64,000 nt of DNA. It comes from Muricea muricata. Lineage: Eukaryota; Cnidaria; Anthozoa; Malacalcyonacea; Plexauridae. Position numbers and translations under genes: made by a program. The notes below the pieces were generated by a model, which was given only the letters and a program-made list of their open reading frames with translations, was not told where the DNA came from and searched no databases. Positions 1 through 12,306 of this stretch are shown here, one piece after another. Numbering within the stretch: position 1 is the first letter of the stretch; every line of letters starts with the position of its first letter. The stretch covers positions 9,322,004 to 9,386,003 of the forward strand of contig OY979728.1 of assembly GCA_963855995.1 (NCBI GenBank), read 5' to 3'.

Positions 1-845
1 AAAAAATCTTACCAAAAGTGGACAGGGGTCTAAAATGTATTTTCACAACCAACCAACCCCCCCCCCTCACTGAGCTCTTTATTATATAGAGCTCAGTGTG
101 ATTCCCTACATCACGTGATTGTTACAGTGCTACCACTCAAATGTTGGAGAAGTTTAATAGTCTCCAGCTATATGACAATTCAAGTAATTCTGTCACAGAC
201 TGACAACCAAGGAGTAAATGTGTCAGCTAGTTATTTGACATTATTTACTAGACAAAACTATTTGTTGTGTTCACTTATATATGTGACAATGTAATATGTA
301 TGATCGAAAATGTTCAAGTTTCTTCTTAAAAAAAAGTTCAAATTAAAATTTGCATTTTGTAAAGAAGTTTTCAGTGATATTTAGCCAAGTCGACACTTAG
401 CATAATTTTATTGTGATTTAGCATAATTTATTAGACTGTTTAGCATAATTCAATTTTATAATCTGGTCACACTGTCTCTAGCTCGAAGATTTTGCTCCTT
501 GAAAGTCCTCTAAATTTTCATGCATCCTAACTTTGTTTTAAGGTAATATGCTTTATTTTCTATCATTATTTGTAGCAAAGTACTTAGATTGTGCATAGAG
601 ATCGATTTTTGAGAGATCAGACTGGAAATAAGTACAATTTTCGAGTATTGTAAGTTTGTGCTTTCCAAGCATGGCTATGGTCGCATGTAAGATTAAGGCT
701 ACCGTTTTCAGTTGAAGTTGGTTCGATAATAATACCATGAAATGCGCTTTAGAAACTGAATGAGGTCTTGAATTGTTGAGATTGTCGAAGAAAGTATGCT
801 GAGACAGTTCTATGTATAGAGTTGGTTCTGGTTCAAATTTATTGA
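1..845. other. Unique AT-rich flank left of the giant palindrome
   Basis: No gene, exon or transposon protein is recognisable here. There is a short C-homopolymer near 58-66 and an inverted GAGCTC pair near 73-100. The mirror-image similarity seen to the right of this stretch stops at about 846, so this is outside the palindrome. Confidence 0.6.
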
Positions 846-1223
846 AAAAAGGCAATTTAATTTTAATTTTGTGAATTTCGATTACAAAACATGCCTTGGA
901 CTGTCGACCAATTGATTTCGTCAGGCGATTACAGACTTGTGAGAGGAGGGGGGTAGCCTAATTACTAAAATGTAGTGAAAAAAGGACTTTCCATCTAATG
1001 GTGGGAGCAGGTTGGCGGGAACACTGGAGAATAAAGGTCCTGTCACAATGCAATTTTTCTTGCAACTTGAAATGCAATTCTACTATTGGGAGATGTAAAA
1101 TTGGCAAATGCAAGTTTCCATCACAGTTTGCTGGGGTTTTTTAACGTACCAAACATTTGTCACAAATTTACTTAAGAGTAGATTTTCCCTGTAGCAAAAA
1201 AGATGGCAAATGTCGATTTTACC

Positions 1224-1687
1224 ACTAGCGGCTAAATCGAGGAATGCACATTTACTAGCGGCTAAATCGAGGTTAGGGTTATTTCAGATCCGTCAGAGCA
1301 CCTCCTGCCCGCAGGCTAATTGTATATTGACTAGTAATAACTATTTCAACGGCTTTTTTCGCTTTAAATATTTTTGAAATGTGTTTAAGGATGAGTAATA
1401 TGTTATGAACGAGAAAAAATTTTAAAGACGAGAAAAACTTTGAAAAAAATGTGAAAAAAAAACATAAATAAAAAAGGGACTGCAAGGGTTCACGAACCAG
1501 CGCTGCTCAAACCGTGTTCAACGCCTTTATCCACTGCGCCAAGAATGCTCGCTGAAGGAAACGCATCAAAACTTGTATATAAACCCTAACCCTATCCCTA
1601 ATCCTAAACCTCGATTTAGCCGCTAGTAAATGTGCATTCCTCGATTTAGCCGCTAGTAAATGTGCATTCCTCGATTTAGCCGCTAGT
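1224..1687. mobile_element. MULE-like MITE with iterated terminal repeats, left arm only
   Basis: The ends are ACTAGCGGCTAAATCGAGG and its inverse. The unit is iterated: two copies at the left end and three at the right, joined by AATGCACATTT-type spacers. It is flanked by the 9-bp direct repeat GATTTTACC (1215-1223 and 1688-1696). The right arm near 31365-31380 has the uninterrupted site with one GATTTTACC, so this is a true insertion with a 9-bp target-site duplication. That length is typical of Mutator-like elements. The interior has TTAGGG-like stretches (GGTTAGGGTT, CCCTAACCCTA) and a tRNA-like segment. No transposase is present. Confidence 0.88.
1476..1545 (-). repeat. tRNA-like (SINE head) segment inside the MULE-like MITE
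   Basis: On the minus strand an A-box-like TGGCGCAGTGG is followed about 40 bases later by a B-box-like GGTTCGTGAACC, the spacing of an internal RNA polymerase III promoter. The flanks do not form a convincing acceptor stem, so this is better read as a tRNA-derived SINE fragment than as a functional tRNA gene. Confidence 0.5.
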
Positions 1688-2039
1688 GATTTTACCAGAG
1701 TGCATGGCAGTCTGAAATTGTTTAAAAAGGCAAATTAACGTCTTTTGAAGAACAGACAGAAGACAATAGGTTATTTTCACACTTGTGTTAAAATTTCAAT
1801 CCAGTAGCTTTGTTTCTTGTCATCTTTTCCCACGTATTCTTTCTTGATACCTGCAATGCATTCTGGTAAAATCGACATGTCGCCATCTTTTTTGCTACGG
1901 TGAATGCAAGGAAAAGTGCACCGTGTGACAGGGCCTTAAGGGTAAGAGGTGGATAGAGAAGGAGACGGAGCAGTTACAAGTGCAAGAAAAATTGCACCGT
2001 GTGACAGGGCCTTGAGGGTGGGAGGTGGATAGGAGGAGA

Positions 2040-5000
2040 CGGAGCAGGATGTGGGAGTCGTGCAAGGTCGGGATGTTAAAAAAGAACAAGGAATGTTATG
2101 TTTTTAATGCCTTTTAGACTTTTCTTGAGGCAATTAAAATTCAAACTGTCAAATCCAAACACTGTACAGAATGGCCGACTTTACGTGGTCTTTAGTTTTT
2201 ACACAACCACTTGCATTGTTATCTTTTGCAGTTTGTTTACCATTTCAGTTATCTATCTTCAATAGAATTCTTTGAAATTTGTTTGTAGATCAACAAAATG
2301 CTTAACCTCCTCTCAACAACTGGAAGATTATGAAAAATGAAATTGTTAAAGGTATTGGAATATTGCATGTACAATATTGAATATGGGACAATTTGGGACG
2401 GTATGATTTTGGACATGACGGTTTCATTCTCACCTAATTTGACGATTATTTTGTGGGTACACATACCGTGGAATCTCATGTGCTCCAGAAGCATTTTAAT
2501 CTTAGAAAAAGTCAAATAATGATGAACTGTGTTTTAAAAGAAAGTTAGAATCTTATTTGGTTCAAATCAATTGAATTATGGCCCAAGAGTTCATGAAAAC
2601 ACATACAAAAGGCTTACTTAAAAAACTGAAATATCAAATCTAGCAATTTTATATGTTATGCCTCTAAACAACACAATTCTGTTTCTAAAAATTGGTACCC
2701 TACTAGACCTATATGCATGATTATACTAATTTGGACATATTTATTTTTACCCATTAAAATATAAATTTGTGTTTAATCATTTGTGTTTGTCATTATTTGA
2801 CTTTGTAATGTTGGTTAAACATAAGGAGATTGAGGTGACTTTGCCAGAAACAAAAACATCCATTATTATACTAAAATTTCAATATATATAGCAATTAAAA
2901 CTAACCACAGGAAATATATTTCTACTTTTTAATTGAAATGTTTCTGTTATATGCACTATATCATATTTTTGATAAAAAATTACAACACCTATGTTATTTC
3001 CTGGTTTACTATCTCAATCATCTTTTGTTTAAGCTGGCTTTGAGTGTTCATTTGAAAGTTTGGAAAGTTCATTTGAAAATCACAATAGTTCTCAATGTTA
3101 TATTGGACCCTTTAAAGTTAAAAAAATACTTTGTAATATTTTATACTACTGGTAATTTATCTTAGATACAGACTTTGTGATTTTGTACTAGAATGTTGAC
3201 TTTCAAACTTTAAGATGAACTACTTATTAAGGACAAAATAAGCTAGCATATTGTCTTTTGTTTACAAAGTGGAACTTGTTTGGAATTGAGATGAACTGAT
3301 GCAGTTGTTCTTTAACTTTATCAATTAATTACATATCTTAAATGAAAAAGAAAACCACAACTTGCCAAATAAATTCTGTGGGCTCTTTTCATTAGCAAAG
3401 AAAAGATGTGGCGGATGTAAGAATTTAAGAGTAAAAAAGTTTCCTTGGACTAAAAAAATTGACAGTATGCCAGATTTTCTAGATAAACAAGCAGTACAGA
3501 TGTTGGCCAATAATAAGTATAAGTAACTACAATTTTTAATTTTAAAAGTTTTCTATTGATGCCTGGATACAGTAAATACTTTACCAGAGTTCTTCGTATT
3601 ACATCGACTTGAAAAAGTTTTAAGTCACATGAAGCTTTTAGTTGATACTATGCAATTTCAAATTTTACAGACTTCTTAATTAACATGCCAAATTTACCTT
3701 GTTGAACATAAGGTCTTTCCTGAGAAAAAGTAAAACTGTCTGGCATTATATGGAGTAGAATAATTTAAATTAGTTTGAGACTTTGATTTGATAACAATTT
3801 TGATTTGTACTATTTACAATACAAGTGACCGGGTTGTATCGGATATAGAAACCCAAGCTGAAGGCGAGATATCTGACATACACAGATGCGAATGTTGTAA
3901 ATGGCTTGTGAAACTCGTCAATTTTATACATCAGATCTATAGCAAAGTGATTTTGAAAATACCGATTCTGTAAGATGAGAAAATGATTTCTTTTGTGTTT
4001 CCTGTATGATTTATTACTTTATAAGTTTCTTAATTAAAATTACAACATATTGCCTACTGGAACTTTTTATATTGTTTGGTTGTGGTGAATTTGTATTTTG
4101 GCAATTGAAATATTTCTGAATTTGTATGTGCATTTCCTTTGCTTCAGTTCAAGTTTACATTTCAAATATTCCACTTTGTAATACTTGCGTGGTAATAATA
4201 ATATAAGAAAACAGGTTTACATGGCTCTTGAATATAGTCTTTTCAACAAGTAAGTAAAGATGAATTTATACTTCAAAGAGATATGTTCCTAACCTGACAA
4301 TGGTACCTTCCAAAAAGACTAAATTTAAATTGATTCTTCGAATAAATTTTTTACTTTTCAATCCAAGATCAATCTAAGTTATGTATTTCTACTTTTATTT
4401 TGGTCTCTTTAACACTGAAACTATCAATTGTATATAAAGCAACTTCACTATCGAGTGACTTCATTAGTTGCTGGGCAAAGCCAAAGCATTGATTTTTCGG
4501 CTGTTTTCAATGAAAAATAGAATTTTGCCCAAAGTTATCTCAAATAAATTATCACAATTTGAACAAAAAGCTTCTGTTCTTGTGCCCACCAGAAAAATGA
4601 GATGTCTGAGACTTTCTTTGTATTTTTTTGCGAAAAATAGATCGCATGCACTGTTATGCAAAGAAAAGTGTAAGAGATTGGTTTCTGAAAAATGTCGTGC
4701 TACACACAATATTCTAAAAATGCTTGGTTTTTATTCTATGTATTTTTGAATTTTTTGTTAAAAAAAAATAAAGGTAGCAATGTTTAGTGCATTTCACATT
4801 GTCAGGTTAGAAACGCAATAAGAAAAATGTGGCTCCGAACATTACAGCTTGGTCAATTTGGAATTTATAAAAAAATCGTTTCTTCGTTGTTTTTCGACGT
4901 TTTGAAGGGTTGTTTCGAGTACAAAAAAGTATTTTTAGGAAGAATTATGTGCCCACGTTGCGTGTCTCAAAGCCATCAAAATTCGTTGGTAATTCGTGCA

Positions 5001-5090
5001 TGTATTTTTTCTGACTTATAAAAGCACAATTGATTAAAAATAATATTTTTCTTTTGACAAAAATACCTTTCTTCTGTGAGGCTGGCTGTA
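2040..5090. other. AT-rich arm sequence without recognised features
   Basis: Both strands were read for domains, splice-flanked exons and terminal repeats and nothing supportable was seen. Open frames here (for example at 4464-4749) are short, overlap on opposite strands and recur in the mirror arm only because the whole arm is duplicated. Confidence 0.5.
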
Positions 5091-5094
5091 TTTG

Positions 5095-5185
5095 AAAAAG
5101 CGTTGGTCAACGCTCCGCCAAAACTCGTGGGTTTTCTCCGGGTACTCCGGTTCTTCCCACTGGGAGAGTTGACAGGGTAGTTACA
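5095..5185 (+). repeat. SINE-like fragment (CTCCGGGTACTCCGGTT core)
   Basis: It contains GTGGGTTTTCTCCGGGTACT and the following CCGGTTCTTCCCACTGGGAG, a core shared with the fuller tRNA-derived element at 14735-14930 in this arm. Its mirror copy is at 27236-27300. Only the body/tail region is present; no A or B box is visible. Confidence 0.55.
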
Positions 5186-5614
5186 TATGGTTATAAAAAT
5201 GTGACTAACTTTTGAAAACCTTTCTACTTAGACTTGTTAAGCCTTCTCGTCATCTCTATCAGTTGCATGTTTTGAGCCACATGTTTTTCTTTGTAATTGT
5301 GAAACAACTCGTTATATGCTGGGTAAACCTTTGCAAAACTCTCAAAATTTATCACTTCAAGTTGTTTCATTGTTATAATATATTTTGAAGTATAAACATT
5401 TACTTACGTTGAAAAGACCCAAGTTTTTTAGGACTTTGTTCATTCACTTGTGTTATTGTTCTCTCTGCCATGTTCTGTTTTCTTCTGTTGTTATTTTAAT
5501 AAGTACAATGTGTGGTAGTTAATCTCTTTTTATTGTTATTCAAATTGTATGTAATCTTTACAAATTTTTTCAATAAATTGTTTACAAAATTTACTTGTGA
5601 CCCCTTTTTAATTA

Positions 5615-5790
5615 AAAATTCAATTCCCATGGGAATTGAGAAATTGAATAAAAAAAATCCCCCTACCCCGGCCAGCTCCCCAAGTGCCACTTCCACCTAA
5701 GTAGAAGTACTTATACATGTAGTACAAGTACTTCTACTTATTCACGGTGGAAGTAGCACTCGGAGAACTGGCCGGGGTAGCCGGCAAAGA
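5615..5790. repeat. Fold-back repeat with ACCCCGGCCAG ends
   Basis: CTACCCCGGCCAGCTCCCCA near 5660 is the inverse of the sequence ending GAACTGGCCGGGGTAG near 5780. The arms continue through GTGCCACTTCCACC and its near-inverse GGTGGAAGTAGCAC around a smaller palindrome of AGTAGAAGTACTT units. A perfect inverted 8-mer pair TTCCCATGGGAA lies just before it. The mirror copy is near 26615-26790. Non-coding. Confidence 0.65.
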
Positions 5791-6234
5791 GAAGACCAAC
5801 TTTGCAAGTGCTAATACAATTGCTAAGTTGATCTTCCCTAGAGAGCAGCCGCGCGTACCTAACAAATTAAAACAACAAACGTTAGTGACTTAAGTACTTA
5901 GCATGCAAATTTGATTCCCAAAGCCAAAATGTCAAGTGCCCCCCGCTGATCCTACCAACTGCCTACCTGCCTCAGTTCTAAGCTGTCTTCCTCAGTTCTA
6001 AGCTCCTGCATTCCATTCGTTACCTTCACTTTCCTCACCATCGCACAGTCACTCACAGCTGATAAACCCGCATGCACCACCACCACCCCGACTGCCACCC
6101 AATTTCGAAAATTAAAAGAGTTAAAATTTCGGTAAAGTATGCATTTTAAATGCAATTTATTTGGATATTTTAGATCAAACGTAAACAGAAAAAGCTCGTA
6201 CATAAAAACAGGTGAGAATTCTATTTAAAATTTG

Positions 6235-9200
6235 CACGCTTGGCATAAAACGACGCGAAATCGGCCAAGTTCGTCATTCATTTGATTCAGCGGTTGTCCG
6301 CAACAGTGTAGGAAAATTCAATATGGCGCATTTAATGAGTGGAAAAAAGAATGTTTAGTTTTCGCGATTAAAAATTTTTGTTAGATTGCACCCCAACTTT
6401 TTCCCGAAACTATTCAAGCATGTGTGAATTTTGTTTGCACATTGTGAGTCGTACTGTTATCAATACATTGAAAGGATGAATGGCTTATTTGTCTCGTAAA
6501 GGAATTAATATAAATTTATTGGACATCGTATTTTGAATGGAACTTGTCACGGACTCACTGGTTTGAAAAAAGCATATAAGGGACATAAAAATTACTTGTT
6601 TCAGAGGAAAAGATTACTCACAAGCTGGCAACTGAGGATACTTTCTTCAACTGATTTAAACGTGGAAAAGGAAAATTAGATAGGCTTTATCAAGATACTT
6701 GATCACTCCATTCACTTGATGTACCTCAAGTGTTTTAATATTTTATTATTAGTTTAGCTTGTATATGAACTTATTGGCCAGGTTTGACTTTCTCGTTCTT
6801 ACATTAGCTATTTACCTTGCTTAATTCTAAAAAGAATTTTTAAAAATTTGTTTATTGCTATATTTAGGCCAGGTCAGCATATTGCATTTATAAAGCTCAA
6901 GATCTGTCACTGTGTAGATGTATCAGTGTTTTATTTATATTGGATAATGTTTTGCTTATTTATTGATGAGTGAATATGTACAAACTAGAGTTGAATTGTA
7001 GCTGTCACTATTTAATAAATGAATAAATTGAGTTTATTATACCAAAATCTTCTTTATGACTTTTTACAAATATGTGTTATGTTTTCATATTTGATACAAA
7101 TTAGTTGCTACACCATTTTAATATTTTAATCCTGTTATTACATCATCAAATACTTTTATGGTATCAAATGTGGAATCATTGCAGTGGTCACAATGCCCAT
7201 TTGAGTAAATAGCACCATATAATGTATGTTTCTGTAACAGCAAATCTGGCAGCTACTCAAGGTGAGGGTAATTTAATGACACTGAAAAGGCCTGATTAGT
7301 GACACAAACTGTAGTACAAAAAAAATCACCACTTGAACAATGTTTGGTGCTTTAACATCAGTTTACTCTGTTGTTTTCTTGGCCACTTACCTATCAAGTG
7401 GTAAACTAATGATGTTTGGTCAGTAATTAGAGGAAAATGTGTACTCAAAATACATTTTGTTACTTCACCAAGTCTAATTCTACACAGCTAAAGTTGTATG
7501 GAGATGGTCCTGGACATGGTGTCCTCTTGCAACTCTTACTCAAATATTGCTTATACATATTGGTTGCAAAACTAAAAGGTTAGTCAGATATATCTCTGGC
7601 TACTGTGCACAAGCATCACCTTGGAATAGAATTTCCTAAATAAATTTGACACACATGTACAGAAAAACAAAAATTGAGTGCATGCCCTTACCTCATCTGT
7701 TGTCGAACAGTGAAAAGGTGACAGCTTTTATCATTCCAAATATTGAAATAAAGTCATGTGCATTTGAGCAGAATTTATAGCTTGGACACTAAATCATTGA
7801 CAAAAAGAACCTATTTTTGTTGTTAACCAAACTTACTCTAGTGATTTCTGCTTGATGAGGTAACTAATGATATTGAACATAAGATTAATGACTTGTAAGT
7901 TTGGTAAATATCTTTCTTGTGTCAGTCAGTATATGTGTTGTTTGACAATTATGTTTGGCAAACAACATATATACTGACTGACATGATTGGAAAATGTTTG
8001 CCAATTTGTTCTTAAATGTAATTTAGCATTAGGGGCACATTAGAGCAAGACGTGGCAAATATTTTATAAAATAGGTAACAGTAATTCATAATTAGTGACA
8101 ACTTTAAGAAGGGCATGTTTATTCTGCTTCAGGCTAATCAGTGAGAAATTCAGTTGTGACACCACGAATGCATTTTTTTGCTGGAGCAGGAAGTGACATA
8201 CTCTTATTTTATGAACTTGTAATCCATGATCAGTCAATTATGTAAAATTGGGGAAGGCAATTAGGCAAACTCAACTACAGTACACTAAAACAACATACTT
8301 GCTTATTTGTCTACCTTGACACTATAATGAGTATGATATGCATGACCGTATACGTAGTCTGACAACAATTCTTTGTATTTTTAGTATATACGAAAGACAT
8401 GATTTTTTAATCAAAAGCACTTCATTACATGGCATTAAGTATTTTGAATTGCACAAGGCATGTCACATTGCCCTGACACAAGGCTGTCAAAGCTGTACTT
8501 TGTAAGTATGTTGTTATAACTGCATTAAAAACTTTAGTTGTCTCTACTTACTCAGTGATAACATTAAAAAACAGTTAGTCAAGAGGTATAAACATTGTAT
8601 TTATGCAATCAGTAGACATAATTACACCTAAACCTTGGATTTTTACATTTACCATGAACTATGCAATATACCCAGTAAAAATTATTCTAATTCCAAACAA
8701 AAGCAAGAAGATTTTATGATCTTCTAGACCACAATAACAGTTTATTCCCCCGAAATATTTAGCGGCTAGATAAAACAAAAAAGAAAATATAGAATCCTAA
8801 TCTCACTATGAAAATATACAGCGTCGTCTAGTAACATATGTCAACATGTATACATTCTTTTGAATGAACAGATACTAGTATTGTTTACAAATATTAATAA
8901 AAATATAGCCAGCTCGAGGAGATAAACAACTGCCCGATCATCCTATAAAGTACTGAAAATAGATCACTAACTATTTTGTAGTCATTTCGCTTGTCTGGTC
9001 GATAATTCCACCTTTTTCCTCGTCCTTTGTAATGCCAGCATGTTGTAATCTTTAAAGGTCCCTTTAACAACACTCGCGTGCGGCGCTCTTATTTCAAAGC
9101 GCTTTGTCGCCGTTTAAATGCCAAATCCGAAAAAATAAAAACATACGTTTTTAGATAAAAGCCACAGGCTTGTTACCATGAAAAAATTCTGTACGAATTG

Positions 9201-9544
9201 ATTAAACTACAAAAGTTATTTGAAGCCAAATTTCGGCAATTTTCATGTTATCTACTTCGACGCGCGATTCTCAAAATATAGTCCTCAAAGAATGCTCAAC
9301 CGCTGCAAATCAATACGTGTAACTATGGCAACCTTGGTATCATTTTGATCCACTCGTCTCACTCTGTTGATCACAATTGTTTATATTTATCTAAAGATAA
9401 CCTGCAGTGCCCCGCAACGGTATTAAAATGACGCATTTTTTAAGAAATAATTTAGGCACCATTCTTCCAAAAAATACGCGCGCCGTCAAGAAAAAATTGT
9501 TACGCTCGAGTTGGCCGAATTCGCTACATTTTATGCCAAGCGTG
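6235..9544. mobile_element. 3.3-kb CAC-ended TIR element, left arm only
   Basis: The left terminus is CACGCTTGGCATAAAACGAC and the right terminus is the inverse of CACGCTTGGCATAAAATGTA. The terminal repeats extend about 34 bp to a shared GGCCAA. The 3-bp direct repeat TTG flanks it (6232-6234, 9545-9547), and the right arm near 26165-26180 shows the empty site with one TTG. The interior is AT-rich with no transposase-length open frame and includes a strong hairpin at 7921-7983. Known family fact: CAC termini with 2-3 bp duplications are usual in the CACTA/Mirage/Chapaev group. Assignment of this element to that group is inference; it appears non-autonomous. Confidence 0.88.
7921..7983. repeat. 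Hairpin within the 3.3-kb TIR element
   Basis: GTCAGTCAGTATATGTGTTG and its inverted partner (AACAACATATATACTGACTGAC) flank a short loop. The stem exceeds 20 bp with few mismatches. Function unknown; it may be a structural feature of the element or a nested palindromic repeat. Confidence 0.6.
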
Positions 9545-9927
9545 TTGCTTGCAAAATATAAAACTTAATTCGCATTTTTCTTAGTTAATAGTATAGATCA
9601 ATTTAGTTGATGTTGAAACCTACTCTTAACTGTTTTGTTAGAAGTGACGACAGATTTTGGTTTTTAAGCATACTTTCAAAAATTTTAATTCCTTTAATAA
9701 ACCTAACCCCATGCAACTTACACACGGCGCACACCCTCGCAGTGCATACATTTAGCTAATAAATTACGTTATAAACAAAAAAGCAAAATAAAAAGATAAA
9801 TTACGTTATCTCTAGCTACTTAAACCCACTTAGACTGAGTTTTTGATTGAATTTTCAAACGTAAAACCTTAGCTGAATGGGCATGGGCTTTTCGTTGTGT
9901 TAACTGTTCCGGAGTAAATATAAACCT

Positions 9928-10169
9928 GGGGCCGGTTGTATCAAAGGCGTTTAGCTTAAACGGTGGATAAGTGAAATTTAAAAATCAGTTTTACACCTAG
10001 TACGGAACCGAAATTATGAGTTGAAATAGAATAAATATTTAGTTTTATATATAATTGTTCTTCTCAGGTCAAATAACTTCAGCTGGTTTGTTTATACAAC
10101 ATGGAAACGTGTTTCATATTTTTGACTTATCCACCGTTTAAGCTAAACGCCTTTGATACAACCGGCCCC
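9928..10169. mobile_element. MITE with GGGGCCGGTTG terminal inverted repeats
   Basis: The ends are GGGGCCGGTTGTATCAAAGG and its exact inverse; the inverted identity continues for about 45 bp through GCGTTTAGCTTAAACGGTGG. The 242-bp unit is non-coding. Present in both arms (mirror 25551-25791), so it predates the duplication. The superfamily is not determinable from the ends alone. Confidence 0.85.
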
Positions 10170-10673
10170 TGATACTTACCAAAGTCCAAGGCTGGGTCAA
10201 ATAAGCATGAGAATTAGGCAAAAATAAAAAGCAATTGAAACTCAACAGATTCACTAAAGTTGTTTTTTTTTTTGGCAACTTATATCCTTAAGTGTAGATG
10301 ACATGCAATTTTTAATGCCGTAATTCTCACACTTATTTAACCGAAACGCCTTCATTTGCATGGTACCTCGCAGCTGCTCTCAAACCACCTTCGTAATTTG
10401 CTTTAGTGTACACAAACAATGACTTCATTGTTCCTGCTTACCAAAACAAATCTGAAAGCACCAAGATACTTATCATATTAATAATCAAAGAGGATTCGCA
10501 TTATGCAGTAATTACCATAAACAGACGCATCACCATTGAAACAAAGCATGCCGTATTCCCCTGGGAATTTAAAATGCACAAAAAAATATAATGATCCTAC
10601 TGATTTGCATGGATGTATGAACCAAATTAGCTAAGAAACAAAGAAATGATATATTCCCTTGGGAATTTAATGT

Positions 10674-10906
10674 AGCAAAAAGATGGCGGGTGTTGATTTT
10701 ACCAGAATGCCTTGCGGTCTGAAATCGTTTAAAAACTTAAGGTAAATTAACCTCGTTTGAGGAACAGACAGATAGGTTATTTTGTCACTTGTGTTAAAAT
10801 TCCGTCCATTAGCTTATCTTAAATATCATTTCACTGGTATTCTTGATTGATACCCGCATTAAATTCTGGTAAAATCGACATGCCACCATTTGTTTTGCTA
10901 CGGTGA
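10674..10906. mobile_element. Second copy of the GTAGCAAAAAGATGGC MITE family
   Basis: Related along its length to the inner part of the element at 1034-1937: GTAGCAAAAAGATGGCGGGT at one end, TCTGGTAAAATCGACATGCC then TTTTGCTACGGTGAA at the other, with a shared interior (ACAGACAGATAGGTTATTTT-type sequence). Mirror copy near 24815-25050. Non-coding. Confidence 0.75.
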
Positions 10907-11808
10907 ATTGGAATACAAGTCACATTTTCTCGCTTTTTAACCAGAGAACACATTCTTTAAAGGTAGAACGACGGAATTGATCGTTTACAATCGACGCCAT
11001 CTTTGTTGACGTTTGAAACACATGGCAACCACAAAGTATCTATTCATTATATCTGATCCTATCGAGCCATACATCTTTAAAGTATCATTCATAATACGCT
11101 AAAACTAACGATGAAATAGTAAATTGACACTAGTGTTTCGCTGTAAACAGCTGAAGTAATCTGCAGAGTCAACCAAGATGGCGCCCAATCACACGAAATG
11201 ACGGCATGTGCAAACCAAGAATAGTGACAAAATGCATCAACTATAATTTAGTGGCATTATTACGAAACTTAACGAAAACAAAATAACGTTCAATCCTACA
11301 TGTTATTTTGTTTTGTTTTTAGAAATATCCAAATCCAAATGTTAGAGACGAAATTTCCAGGCGTTAAGGTATTGTTTCTTTAAAAAATATTGTCGACATT
11401 TACCATATTTTTACCTGTTTTTTGACTCGAAAATTGACTGCCAAACTCCTAGATATTCTATTTAATTATTTTGTTGAATGTATTTGATATCAATGTTATT
11501 TCAATCCAATTTTTTTCACTTAATTTGCTGTCTTTTCTTTTTCATTAACGAGAAATATCTATTAAATCCTCTTTGATCCCTCAATAATAAGTATCTTGTT
11601 TTCTACTAACTTGCACATTACCACTACTTTCTATTACAATGTCGTGTCTTCTTATTCTTGTGGATTGTTGTTTTGTGGGTCTTGCCGTCCAGGATCGTTC
11701 ATTCTTTTCTCTTCTTGTGCGTTTTTTTCACATCCCATCACCCTTTGCAATAGTAGAAAGAATTAAGTCATGAGATGATAGTTACGAATAATTTATAAAC
11801 TATAACAT

Positions 11809-11929
11809 GATAAGTTTCTTGTACGTTTGCATGGTGAATACAATATACTTATTAAGCTTTGTGGAAACACCACGTAAATTTATTATTGCAATAATAAATT
11901 TACGTGGTGTTTCCACAAAGCTTAATAAG
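11809..11929. mobile_element. 121-bp hairpin insertion, left arm only
   Basis: It is bounded by the 13-bp direct repeat TAAACTATAACAT (11796-11808 and 11930-11942). The right arm near 23915-23930 has a single copy, so this is an insertion with a long target duplication. The 3' half is a hairpin of AAGCTTTGTGGAAACACCAC and its inverse, and the 5' part reads TTTGCATGGTGAATA. The same two blocks occur in the repeat at 59219-59440. Confidence 0.8.
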
Positions 11930-11958
11930 TAAACTATAACATATTAAGCACTTATTGG

Positions 11959-12083
11959 ATGAGGTTTTTGTGATATGCGAAATGATCAATGTCGAGGTAA
12001 GAGTTATCAGCCGAGCCGAAGGCTAGTCAGATAACTCTTACCAAGACATTGATAATTTTGCATATCACAAAAACCGAATCCGA
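11959..12083. repeat. Fold-back repeat (GGTTTTTGTGATATGC arms)
   Basis: GAGGTTTTTGTGATATGCGA is inverted as TTTGCATATCACAAAAACC about 80 bases later, with a second inner pair (GGTAAGAGTTATC / GATAACTCTTACC). Present in both arms (mirror near 23775-23905). Non-coding. Confidence 0.65.
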
Positions 12084-12306
12084 TAATTGCTTTATTATAC
12101 ATTGTAAGTCTTTTTCCTCGAGCAATTGACGAATTTCGCCTTCGGAAGAGCTTAAAAAGCAAGATGCCATAACATGAAACAGAAAATATCGAAAAAATGT
12201 TGTTGCCATGCCAACCATTGATGCCAACGAATACCGCATACTGTAATAATCTGCACCGTAGGCTCAACATGCAGATAACTCAGTTATCTGCTAGCAGATA
12301 ACTGAG

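Larger units (their letters stand above)
1034..1937. mobile_element. MITE with AAGG(T/C)CCTGTCACA ends (nested host of another insertion)
   Basis: The left end reads AAGGTCCTGTCACA followed by GCAATTTTTCTTGCA; the right end reads GCACCGTGTGACAGGGCCTT, its inverted partner. Inner inverted repeats begin GTAGCAAAAAAGATGGC and include TGTCGATTTTACCAGA on both sides. The MULE-like insertion at 1224-1687 lies inside it; without that the element is about 430 bp. The right arm carries the uninterrupted copy near 31125-31560. A further half-end lies at about 1983-2020 (GTGTGACAGGGCCTTGAGGG). No coding capacity is seen. The superfamily is not assigned. Confidence 0.75.

Noticed and set aside
1275..1620. 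Interstitial telomere from TTAGGG-like blocks
   Set aside because: Only a few degenerate repeats, inside a defined mobile element.
2249..5021. Short open frames on both strands in the arm as possible small genes
   Set aside because: They overlap each other on opposite strands, lack domains and splice context, and are repeated only because the arm is duplicated.
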